Source: JAHOYW01 sp963664605
Lineage (GTDB): Bacteria > Verrucomicrobiota > Lentisphaeria > Victivallales > Victivallaceae
Length of the DNA: 64,000 bases
Assembly (NCBI GenBank): GCA_963664605.1
Contig: OY761536.1
Location: 2,356,001-2,420,000 of the forward strand
Direction of reading: 5' to 3'
A program made the translations under genes and the position numbers. Positions 53,639 through 61,813 of this stretch are shown in pieces (position 1 is the first letter of the stretch; each line of letters starts with the position of its first letter). Under the pieces are notes generated by a model, which worked only from the letters and a program-made list of their open reading frames with translations, was not told the origin of the DNA and ran no database searches.

Positions 53639-54757
53639 TTAATCAAATATAATATATTTGGATGCTTTGGCGGCCAGCCTGCCTATTACTCCTATATCCA
53701 GTAAGCTTTGCAAACGGTGAATTTTGCGCAGCTTGATAATTTTTCTGACCGTTGCCGGGCCAAGCCCGGGGACCCGCAATATCTGTTCTTTATCAGCGTG
53801 ATTCAGGTTCACCGGAAAATATTCAGGATGATGTATTGCCCAGATTTCCTTGGGATCGAGTTCTAACGAAAGATTACCGTTATTCTCGAAGATCAATTCG
53901 TCAAATTTAAAGCCGTAGCTCCGCATCAGGAAATCGGTCTGGTATAAGCGGTGTTCACGAGTGAAACGGGCTTCGGGGCTCAAACTGAAATTCTTTTCTC
54001 CGGGAATATTGCCATCGCCCAGTCCCGGCTGATACGCGGAAAAATAAATTCTCTGGAAATTCAGACGATTATAAATGCCGTCCATATATTTAACGATTTC
54101 ATTATCTGATTCGTCAGAGGCGCCTACGATAAACTGGGTGGTACACTTTATTCTTGAAAACTTCCGGCCTTTGCCTGTCTGCTCTGCCATGAACTTCAAT
54201 GGTGACACAATGTCATCATCAAAGTTTTTGCTGTTTGAGAGTTTTTTAAAATGTTTCCTGCCGGGGGTTTCAATATTCAGCGAAACTGCCGACGCGAGGC
54301 TGAGGGAATGTTCAATTGCAGCCTGTGAAGCCCCGGGGATTATTTTCAAATGAATATAGCCGCGATAACGGTATTTTTTGCGCAGGATTTCAGCGGTAGC
54401 GTTGAGCTTTTCCATAGTCCGGTCGGGAGTGCCGATAACGCCGGAACTCAAGAACATACCGATCAAACGCTTTTTGCGCATATACTCCATAAAAATCCTG
54501 GCGGTTTCCTCTGGAGTGAGCGAGCAGCGGCGGACATTGGTTTCACTGCGCAGAGGACAATATTTGCAATCATTGGTGCAGGTATTTGTAAGCAGGGTTT
54601 TTAGCATGATACCGCTGCCGGGCACAGGATAGAGCCATTTGCCGTCAAGTCCACGGGTGCGGCGGTCATCCTTCCCGGTTCCGCAGGCGCAGGCAAGATC
54701 ATACTGTGAATCCCCTGAAAGCAGGTCAAGTTTTGCTACTGTATTCATCATTTTCAT
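53639..54757 (-). CDS. Putative DNA modification/repair radical SAM protein
   Basis: 372 residues. The radical SAM site is TNTCTNDCKYCPLRS (C-x3-C-x2-C, ~58-72). The N-terminus has an additional Cys set (YDLACACGTG). Near the C-terminus a helix-hairpin-helix motif, KEQILRVPGLGPATVRKIIKL, points to DNA binding. This matches the uracil-DNA-glycosylase-linked radical SAM family (TIGR03916 type), normally encoded beside a DUF4130 glycosylase. No such partner gene is next to it here. Substrate unknown. Confidence 0.83.
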   Translation of the reverse strand: MKMMNTVAKLDLLSGDSQYDLACACGTGKDDRRTRGLDGKWLYPVPGSGIMLKTLLTNTCTNDCKYCPLRSETNVRRCSLTPEETARIFMEYMRKKRLIGMFLSSGVIGTPDRTMEKLNATAEILRKKYRYRGYIHLKIIPGASQAAIEHSLSLASAVSLNIETPGRKHFKKLSNSKNFDDDIVSPLKFMAEQTGKGRKFSRIKCTTQFIVGASDESDNEIVKYMDGIYNRLNFQRIYFSAYQPGLGDGNIPGEKNFSLSPEARFTREHRLYQTDFLMRSYGFKFDELIFENNGNLSLELDPKEIWAIHHPEYFPVNLNHADKEQILRVPGLGPATVRKIIKLRKIHRLQSLLDIGVIGRLAAKASKYIIFD

Positions 54758-55059
54758 TATACCATGCAGAATAGTTATATTTTACAATATAATGCAGATA
54801 TGAATAGTCAATATCTATTTTTACGAAAACTAATATTTATTAGTTGTAGAATGTTACTTTTTTGTTTGTTTCTTCCAATTTTGTAATACAATGTTGTCAG
54901 GTGTAACTCTTGATTTCAAGTTAGAAAAAATTATTATCATATCTGTTTAAAGTTGATTTGCTGTTTTTTTTAAGAAATTAACTGCGTTTAAATAAACTGG
55001 CATGGTTTATGCAAATATATCCGGCAACTTATAACCCTAAAACAAAAGGAAATGAATTA
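54758..55059. other. Intergenic region before the HAD pseudogene
   Basis: About 300 AT-rich bases with no gene-like frame and no RNA family that I recognise. It presumably holds promoters for the divergent radical SAM gene and for the HAD gene. Confidence 0.4.
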
Positions 55060-55843
55060 ATGACAATAAAAGAAAATTTTCCGTTGGAAAATAAGAAAAA
55101 AGGCTATCTGATTGATATGGATGGCGTACTTTATCGTGGTAATACCATCATTGATGGCGCAAAAGAATTTATTGAAAAATTACAGGAAAAGAAAATTCCT
55201 TTTCTTTTTCTGACCAATAACAGTCAGCGCACGCGGCGGGATGTTGCCATGAAATTGATCCGAATGGGATTCAGGGTAGGGGAAGAGCATATTTTCACTT
55301 GCGCAATGGCAACCGCACGTTTCTTGAACTCGCAAAAGAAAAACGGGACGGCTTATGTGATTGGCGAGGGAGGCTTGCTTCACGCGTTGCACCGCAACGG
55401 TTATTCCATTGTGGACTCTGACCCCGATTACGTAGTCGTCGGGGAGGGGAGGTCATTTAATATGGAAATGATGGAACGGGCGGTAAATATGATCCTCAAT
55501 GGCGCTAAGCTTATATCAACCAATCCTGACCCTAACTGGTACGCGTCCCGGCTGCGGCGCTATAGTCGCCATGCTGGAACGGGCCACCGGAATAAACGCG
55601 TTTAGCGTTGGTAAGCCCAACCCGGTAATGATGCGCGCGGCAAGGAAAGAACTTGGCTTATCTTCTGAGGAAACTACAATGGTTGGGGATACTCTTGAAA
55701 CGGATATTGTCGGAGGTGTACAAATGGGATACCGGACCGTGCTTGTTCTTTCCGGAGGCACTAAAAAAGAGGACTTGAAACATTCTGCCATTCAACCGGG
55801 AAAAACAGTTGAGAATATCGGATGCTTAATAGATGATCTGTAA
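55060..55843 (+). pseudogene. NagD-like HAD-superfamily phosphatase, frameshifted
   Basis: The first part (ATG 55060, AAGGAA upstream) codes for a normal HAD-IIA start: KKGYLIDMDGVLYRG (nucleophile Asp), FLTNNSQRTRR, and DYVVVGEGRSF, up to LISTNPDPNW near 55547. The frame then leads to a false end at 55605. The rest of the protein continues in the +1 frame from about 55547: GTRPGCGAIVAMLERATGI, GKPNPVMM, MVGDTLETDIVGG, up to 55843. Intact relatives have about four more residues between NPDPNW and GTRPGCGA. A loss of about 14 bases would explain both the gap and the shift. Either a genuine recent pseudogene or an assembly error. Family activity: sugar-phosphate or nucleotide phosphatase. Confidence 0.82.
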
Positions 55844-56210
55844 AAAGCTTTATTCATCGCATTATGCGTTGCCTGGAGAGCGAGTGTCCTCTCAGTATTA
55901 TTTGCCAACATAAACATAAATGCTTGTTTATAAAATCTTTACAACTTCCCTGCAAGCAAAAGCCTTTAATCGAGCTTTTATCAACGTTACGCTCAAATAT
56001 GCATGGTTTCATATTGTTTTGAAACATCAATGGCAAATATTGGCAAATAAAATTTATCACCAAATCCCTGCCTGTTCAAGGCGTAAATTAACAAAAATTC
56101 CATAATGCGAATATTTGTGTTATCGTCCTCATCATAAAAAGTTTTTCCCTTTCTTTTTCGGCAATCAGAATTATGATGCCGAAAAACTAAAAAATAAAGA
56201 GGAAAGCGAT
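55844..56210. other. Region upstream of the integrase, with inverted repeats
   Basis: About 370 bases with no gene. TTATTTGCCAA at 55898-55908 is inverted relative to TTGGCAAATAA at 56040-56050. A direct copy, TGGCAAATAT, sits at 56031-56040. These could be binding sites of the recombinase or a regulator. No tRNA 3' end that could serve as attachment site is seen. Confidence 0.45.
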
Positions 56211-57632
56211 ATGTCAAAAACGAAAGATTCCCGCCGTGCCAATGGTTCCGGACGCGTCTATAAAGCTAATGGAGTTTATTATCTGCAATATCGTCTGGAC
56301 GGTAAACGCAAAAGTGTCACGTTGAAAACTCAAGACGGTAATAAGATAAGCAAGCTTCGCGAAGCGGAAAAAGCCGCAAAAAAATATTTGGAACCGTTGC
56401 AAACCATTAAGGAGATCGAAACAAGGGAAGAATATCTTGAACAGAAAGCGGATCTTCGAAAATTAAAAGCGAAAACAATAATAACCCTGGAATCCGCGAT
56501 CGAACTTGCAATTGAAAAAAATATCGGCAAATCCATTTCTCAGGAATGGACAGAAAGGCTGCGCTCATACTGGAATGATTTCGTAAAATTTATTCATAGT
56601 AACTATGAACTTTCCCGGCTTGACGAAGTAGAATATTTTCACGCTGAAGCCTATATCGCCGATCTTTGCAAAAACGGACGGATTATCAAAAATAAAACAG
56701 CCTCTTTGAGCAACAAAACCATCAATCATCACCTGAGTACATGTAAAAGCGTATTTTCACGCCTGGAAAAGGATTTGGGGTATACATTCAATGATAATCC
56801 TTTTAAAGACATAAAGCCGCTTCCCAAAAAGGAAATTCCACGGGAGATTTTTACGGAAGATGAATTACGTTTGATATTTACAGAGCCGCCGCCCTTGATG
56901 AAAGCGATGTTTACAATTGGCATTTGTACGGGGCTGCGTGAAGGCGATGTGGCGACCTTGAAATGGTCCGAGATCAGTAATTGGCATAAAGGTAAATCAA
57001 CGATACAGGATTTTCTGCATGAGGAAATCATACGTATTACCCGCAAGACCGGAGCTGAAGTAATTATCCCAATAGAAATGGAGTTGGCGGATTGTTTGGC
57101 TGAACAGGCGGCAAAACGTATTCCAGGTTCGCCATATTCGGAATATGTTATTCCCGAAGCGGCGGAAATATATTTGCAGGAAGCCCGTAATTTGTCAAAA
57201 CAAATCATTCAATATTTATCATCCCTCGGAATTGTAACCAAGGTCAAACGTCCGGGGTATTGCCGCAAACAAAGCGTTAAGGATTTCCATAGTCTCCGGC
57301 ATTGCTTCTGTTATTACGCCGGGATCAAAGGTGTACCGTTGCCTGTGGTACAGAGCATCGTCGGGCATATTTCGGCCGATATGACAAAACATTATCAGAA
57401 TCATGCCAACCGAGAAGCGAGAATCAAAGGTATCGCAATGATGCGCGGACTTGTTTCTGGTGAAAATTCTGCTTGTAAAAACAGCATGCAGGGCATGATG
57501 CGGAAGCGCCTGCACGAATTGATCGATACCGCTTCGGATTCATTGATTGTCCAACTGAATCTAACAGTGGACAAACTGTTGGAACAGGAAAAAATAGCGA
57601 ACATCAGCTTACCCAAACTCCTAAGCAACTAA
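56211..57632 (+). CDS. Tyrosine recombinase (phage-type integrase)
   Basis: 473 residues from the ATG at 56211 (AGAGGAAAG upstream); an ATG at 56115 is less likely. N-terminal part: an arm-type start NGSGRVYKANGVYYLQYRLDG, then a core-binding helical region (~90-220). Catalytic domain: Arg in CTGLREGDVATLKW, H-x2-R in DFHSLRHCFCYYAG, His in VQSIVGHISADMTKHY, nucleophile Tyr in the same segment. All five key residues are present, so it should be active. It opens a plus-strand island ending at 60567 and probably moves that island. Confidence 0.9.
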   Translation: MSKTKDSRRANGSGRVYKANGVYYLQYRLDGKRKSVTLKTQDGNKISKLREAEKAAKKYLEPLQTIKEIETREEYLEQKADLRKLKAKTIITLESAIELAIEKNIGKSISQEWTERLRSYWNDFVKFIHSNYELSRLDEVEYFHAEAYIADLCKNGRIIKNKTASLSNKTINHHLSTCKSVFSRLEKDLGYTFNDNPFKDIKPLPKKEIPREIFTEDELRLIFTEPPPLMKAMFTIGICTGLREGDVATLKWSEISNWHKGKSTIQDFLHEEIIRITRKTGAEVIIPIEMELADCLAEQAAKRIPGSPYSEYVIPEAAEIYLQEARNLSKQIIQYLSSLGIVTKVKRPGYCRKQSVKDFHSLRHCFCYYAGIKGVPLPVVQSIVGHISADMTKHYQNHANREARIKGIAMMRGLVSGENSACKNSMQGMMRKRLHELIDTASDSLIVQLNLTVDKLLEQEKIANISLPKLLSN

Positions 57633-57754
57633 AACAGGCACGCAAGAAAGTGTTAAAATAATGTTATTTACCACACTACAAATAGTTTTTTTCTTGATTT
57701 TTAATGTAGTACAGGCAGGTTTCATCCCTTAATTAAATACAGGAAAAACTATAA

Positions 57755-58531
57755 ATGAATGAACTATATGATAAATTATTGAAAATTAGGAAACGCCCCA
57801 CAGGCATTCTTGACCTCAACGAGATAAAACTATTTCAGCTCGATCAGCAACAAGTCCTTACATTTCAGGAGCGCTTGGTTCCAGTCTGTTGCCGCCTGGC
57901 TGACCGCTATCGACTCGAAGTGTTGAATTTCAATGACGAGCAACTGATTTGCAGATATCAAAGTGCGGTATTGCGGGCAGTAGTGAAAGCTTTCGAGCAT
58001 TTGAGATTAGACCCCTGTAAATCTATTGATATTTTTGCTCTTTGCAATCTGACCAGCATTGCGGCTGTTAAAGCAGTTCCAAGTCCCGATCAAGCAACTT
58101 CTGGAAAACTTCGAGAGATTTATTCTCTGATTCAAACGATTTTGAAAATCGCCAAACTGCCTGAAGCTACTGGTATGATTCGTTTTCATGAATTGGTAAT
58201 GAATAAAATCCTTCAACAGGCAGAAAAAAATCTTGGAGCTTCTGTTGTCGAGTGCGCGTTAAAACATCTGCGACTGCATAGGGAACGTCACCGGTCTATG
58301 AATACAAAAAGCATTCTTTGGGGCCAGGAATTTGATGGTTATTTGCAAAAGTATCTGAAACAAAAGTTCCGGGAGAAAACGGCAAAGACTTATGCCCGGC
58401 GGGATTTTATTTTCGCACATCCTTTACCGAAGAGCTCGGACGAAATCCTTGATTGCGGTATATTACCCGGACATAGTATGGCGGCCTTGCGGCGTTACCA
58501 CAGAGCCTACCTTGACTCTATTAAAAATTAG
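57755..58531 (+). CDS. Island protein A1, unrecognised family
   Basis: 258 residues, no signal peptide, no membrane segment, helical in appearance. I recognise no domain. The last ~85 residues match the protein at 59111: RH...(T/D)..I.WG(Q/R)E(F/Y)D.Y..KYL......TA...AR(R/K)DF..AHP.P....E.L......G.S...L..YH...L. The N-terminal parts differ more. The conserved basic end with WGxExDxY and KYL suggests a shared binding surface, maybe for DNA or the recombinase. It is 122 bases downstream of the integrase gene. Confidence 0.6.
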   Translation: MNELYDKLLKIRKRPTGILDLNEIKLFQLDQQQVLTFQERLVPVCCRLADRYRLEVLNFNDEQLICRYQSAVLRAVVKAFEHLRLDPCKSIDIFALCNLTSIAAVKAVPSPDQATSGKLREIYSLIQTILKIAKLPEATGMIRFHELVMNKILQQAEKNLGASVVECALKHLRLHRERHRSMNTKSILWGQEFDGYLQKYLKQKFREKTAKTYARRDFIFAHPLPKSSDEILDCGILPGHSMAALRRYHRAYLDSIKN

Positions 58532-58611
58532 GAAAATAACGGCATTTTACGTTTTTCATAGTAAAAGGTGTTGAAATAATGTTCGTCGACTACTTTTGGC
58601 TTTAAATATCC

Positions 58612-58640
58612 TTGTTACAGATGGTATTACATAGTATAAT
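58612..58640 (+). promoter_or_regulatory. Sigma-70-type promoter of the HTH gene
   Basis: TTGTTA (58612-58617), a 17-base spacer and a perfect TATAAT (58635-58640), 30 bases before the ATG at 58671, which has AAAGGAAACG as ribosome site. Confidence 0.7.
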
Positions 58641-58670
58641 GAAATTCTTAACCATCAAAAAGGAAACGTT

Positions 58671-58979
58671 ATGCTAAAAGAAGAAACAGTTAAAATATTA
58701 GTGAAATTCGCCGCTCCACTGGTCGAATGCGGCGTTATTTCAGACGAAGAACTCAATTATCTTAAGAACATCAATCAGCAAATACGACAAACTGTCGATA
58801 TTCCGGCCTTGCTGACCTTGCAGGAAACAGCAAGAATCCTTAAAGTTACGGTAAAATCGGTCTATGACCATATTAACAAGGGAGAACTGGAACTGGTCAA
58901 ACTCGGGCATCGGACTTCAAGGATTACGGTGCAGAGCCTCAATGATTTTATTCAGGCCGGCAGACGACACTCAAACTAG
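58671..58979 (+). CDS. Excisionase-like helix-turn-helix protein
   Basis: 102 residues. The C-terminal half is an HTH_17/excisionase (MerR-like winged helix) domain: LLTLQETARILKVTVKSVYDHINKGELELVKLG, seen at ~47-80, followed by SRITVQSLNDFIQ. The N-terminal 40 residues are a separate helical piece (LVKFAAPLVECGVISDEELNYLKNI). Such proteins act as recombination directionality factors or regulators in integrative elements. It has its own good promoter and lies between the two paralogous island genes. Confidence 0.8.
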   Translation: MLKEETVKILVKFAAPLVECGVISDEELNYLKNINQQIRQTVDIPALLTLQETARILKVTVKSVYDHINKGELELVKLGHRTSRITVQSLNDFIQAGRRHSN

Positions 58980-59052
58980 CTATAAACGTGCTTATGTTTT
59001 TGTATCTTTTATTGTTTCTCCTATAAAAATATTTATTTTTAGTAAAAAATAA

Positions 59053-59080
59053 TTGATAATCATAAAAAATACGATATTGT
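59053..59080 (+). promoter_or_regulatory. Possible promoter of the A2/recombinase-like pair
   Basis: TTGATA (59053-59058), 16-base spacer, TATTGT (59075-59080), about 30 bases before the ATG at 59111. The -10 box is imperfect and the surrounding DNA is very AT-rich, so a chance match is possible. Confidence 0.4.
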
Positions 59081-59110
59081 ATAACATCTAATTTAAACAA
59101 TAAGAATACA

Positions 59111-59944
59111 ATGAAAAAAGCAAGATACTGGTCTGAATTATTATATATTGCGCGGAAGCAAACGCTTGTATTGCATCACCGGCAGGCATTTTGCCTTTTT
59201 CCGGATGAGGAAGATATTTCTTTGTTCATCAGGCTCGCTACTGCCGGACGCAATTTCATTACTTATCAGGTCCAGCTTATCGTAGAATCATATTATTCGC
59301 CTGAAATGAATCTGCCGAAAGATATTGCCGCTTATCTTAAAAATTTTGCAGATTTGCTCAGAAAAGGAGAGAATCCACGGCTATTCCTTGTGAATAACAC
59401 TGTGCTTTCGCAAGCAGAAGCAAAAAAAGTCCTTGAAGTAATAAAACAGCTTCCTGAAGCGCCGGATACACTTTCCGAAAAAATACGCATTGTGCATGCG
59501 ATGACTCTCCGGCTTCTCAAGCTTCTGGATTACTCTGATGAACAAGCGACAATACAACTGTATTGTATCGCTGCGAGCTGGATGAAACTTCTCGAATCAA
59601 CTAAATTACAGCTTTTCAATGTTCAAAAACCTTTTGAATACGCTGGAATGCATTTAAAACAACATCGCCGCAGAGTTGACCGGCATACAGATCGAAGCAT
59701 CAAATGGGGACGTGAATATGATTCATATTACCGTAAATACTTGTCTGCTGGATTGTGCGACCAGACAGCGCGTTCCAAGGCTCGTAAAGACTTTAGCGAA
59801 GCTCATCCGGCGCCGGTAACTGATGAGGAATTACTGTGTGCTTATGCGACACCAGGAATATCAAGGCAATCCCTGCACAAATATCATCAGACATTTCTTC
59901 AATTTCAGGCAAAAAATAACAAGACAAACTGGAGCTCAGCATGA
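59111..59944 (+). CDS. Island protein A2, paralogue of A1
   Basis: 277 residues, cytoplasmic in appearance, unknown family. Its C-terminal ~80 residues match those of the protein at 57755: RSIKWGREYDSYYRKYLSAG, QTARSKARKDFSEAHPAPVTDEELL, SRQSLHKYHQTFLQF. The first ~180 residues share only general helical character with A1. The ribosome site is weak. The stop overlaps the start of the recombinase-like gene (ATGA), so the two proteins are translationally coupled and probably work together. Confidence 0.6.
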   Translation: MKKARYWSELLYIARKQTLVLHHRQAFCLFPDEEDISLFIRLATAGRNFITYQVQLIVESYYSPEMNLPKDIAAYLKNFADLLRKGENPRLFLVNNTVLSQAEAKKVLEVIKQLPEAPDTLSEKIRIVHAMTLRLLKLLDYSDEQATIQLYCIAASWMKLLESTKLQLFNVQKPFEYAGMHLKQHRRRVDRHTDRSIKWGREYDSYYRKYLSAGLCDQTARSKARKDFSEAHPAPVTDEELLCAYATPGISRQSLHKYHQTFLQFQAKNNKTNWSSA

Positions 59945-60567
59945 AAAAATTTATAAGACCAATAAAAAATATGAAAGAATTGTTACTTTGGGAAGAGATG
60001 GTAAAAGAGATAGCTCCGCTTCCGGTGTACGCTTTTTTTGTAGTGGGTCTGGATACTGGAGTCAGTCCGCTGTTTCTTTTGAACCTGAAATGGACAGATG
60101 TCAAACAGCAGAAAATAGGCTCGGAAATAAAAAAAGTCGAGCCTTATTTTGAACTTGACTGTGAGTTAGCCGGAGAAACCCGCAAGATATTTTTCAGTGA
60201 CAAAAGTCTGAAAATTCTAAACCAGCTTCGGGAAGAATATCCGGAAGATGTTTATGTATTTCAAAGTCACGCTGTCAATATCAAGAAAAAGGTTCAACCG
60301 GTTAATATGTACTCTATCGGGAATATATTCAAAGATGCGGCCAGAAAAGCAAAGATTAAAGGAGCTGATGATGTTTCCGCCGTTACTTTGCGTAAGACTT
60401 TCGGTTATAATCATCTTATAAATGACTCATGGTCAATTCATCAATTAACCAGGTATTTCGATCATAAATATACCGGAATTACCAAGCGATACCTTGATTT
60501 GACAGACGAAAAAATAAACACGAAACAACTGCCGCGAAGACGAAAAAATAAGCGTCAGGAAAAATGA
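59941..60567 (+). CDS. Degenerate tyrosine-recombinase-like protein
   Basis: 208 residues, about the size of a lone catalytic domain; the core-binding domain is absent. The fold is suggested by VGLDTGVSPLFLLNLKWTDV, AVTLRKTFGYNHLIND and YFDHKYTGITKRYLDL, matching the three active-site regions of integrases. The first Arg (normally TGLR) is Ser, the H of H-x2-R is replaced (VTLRK), and GH has become DH, while the presumed Tyr and the second Arg remain. It is therefore likely inactive as a recombinase, or a diverged helper. It is coupled to the A2 gene. Confidence 0.72.
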   Translation: MKKFIRPIKNMKELLLWEEMVKEIAPLPVYAFFVVGLDTGVSPLFLLNLKWTDVKQQKIGSEIKKVEPYFELDCELAGETRKIFFSDKSLKILNQLREEYPEDVYVFQSHAVNIKKKVQPVNMYSIGNIFKDAARKAKIKGADDVSAVTLRKTFGYNHLINDSWSIHQLTRYFDHKYTGITKRYLDLTDEKINTKQLPRRRKNKRQEK

Positions 60568-60740
60568 TTTTACTGAATTTTTATCATTTCAAAAACGTGT
60601 TTTTACCGCGAGCTTTCAGCCAGTCGGCATACAAAATCTGAGCTCAAAAGATTTCAAAAAGTCAAGATTAAAGGGCAAATAGTTCGTAGAAAAGTTATTA
60701 CATAAATTGATACATTGCTTTACGTTATTTTGCTGTGTTA

Positions 60741-61799
60741 TTAGCAATTAAATGCTTTTAAATAGGCTTCGGCTTCAGTCTTTGTTTTGGCTTGACAGGA
60801 AATCACCATACAATTCGATGAACCATATTTGTTCCATAATTTAACAGCTTCTTCAGGTGTTGCAGCTCCAAAACAAATTCCTTTGCCGCGGCTGGTGATA
60901 TCTTCATACAAGCTGGTCCAGTCTCTGCCTTCTGTTCCAGCTCCAGGTACCCATTGAACTATTCCAATTTTATCTATATTGCAAATTGATTCAAGATGCG
61001 TTAGATTTCCTATGCCATCCAAATGGTATTCGACCGCATCCAAGCGAGCAATTTCCTGCTTAAGGTATGGTAAGCCAAATTCATCAAAATGTTCTTTGCC
61101 GATAGAGAATGCCACATCACTTTGTGGGACCCCAGCTATTCCATTACTGTAAAAACCATGCCTGGTCACAGAACCATATTTATCATATTCCATAAGTTTT
61201 TTGTTTTCATCATGGAATTTATCAAAGACTTTCTGCATTTCGCGCATAGCGTGATGAACGCCTTCGGGATTATCAAAAAAATCAATCATGAATTCAGTTG
61301 TACCGCGCATGGCACTTAACTGGTCAAGGTTGCCTCCCGGAAGTCCTTCTCCGAAAATCAGCCTTTCAGCAAATTTTCGCTTCATTATTTCGAGCAAGTT
61401 TACCCATTTTTCCCACCATTCAGATTCTTTATGCAATTTTCCTTCAAATTCATTGAGATTTTCAATACATGCTATAACGTGACTATCTATACCCCATGCT
61501 TCATGTACTACATCTATTTTCGCTCCCATCAGGGCTTCCAGAATTCCTACAATCAAGTAAGCTGTTTGAAATGGGACAGCGTCACATAGAAATTCATGGG
61601 ATTCCGCCCACCTCAGCGTCTGATCGCAAAAATCCTCAAAATCCATTGCCAGAGTGTTGCTTCTATTGGGTTTTGGGAATTCTTTTTTCCCTTCCTTTGG
61701 GATTATGATTTTCATTATCGGACGGTTCAGTTTCCCCTCCCACATCAATTGCCAGTTTTTTCTGGCCTCATCAAAATCCTGTTTAAATTCAAGTTGCAT
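60741..61799 (-). CDS. Uroporphyrinogen decarboxylase-like protein
   Basis: 352 residues. It begins with FKQDFDEARKNWQLMWEGKLNRP, a start common in URO-D-like proteins of sugar-degrading gut and sediment bacteria. The end of the barrel shows LDAVEYHLDGIGNLTHLESIC and GIVQWVPGAG. The Cys/His zinc site of the corrinoid methyltransferases is not obvious, so activity is open. It is the last gene of an operon with the sulfatase (gap 14 bases) and the sugar permease, suggesting a role in breakdown of a sulphated or methylated sugar. Confidence 0.75.
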   Translation of the reverse strand: MQLEFKQDFDEARKNWQLMWEGKLNRPIMKIIIPKEGKKEFPKPNRSNTLAMDFEDFCDQTLRWAESHEFLCDAVPFQTAYLIVGILEALMGAKIDVVHEAWGIDSHVIACIENLNEFEGKLHKESEWWEKWVNLLEIMKRKFAERLIFGEGLPGGNLDQLSAMRGTTEFMIDFFDNPEGVHHAMREMQKVFDKFHDENKKLMEYDKYGSVTRHGFYSNGIAGVPQSDVAFSIGKEHFDEFGLPYLKQEIARLDAVEYHLDGIGNLTHLESICNIDKIGIVQWVPGAGTEGRDWTSLYEDITSRGKGICFGAATPEEAVKLWNKYGSSNCMVISCQAKTKTEAEAYLKAFNC

Positions 61800-61813
61800 T
61801 ATTAGTTCTCTTT

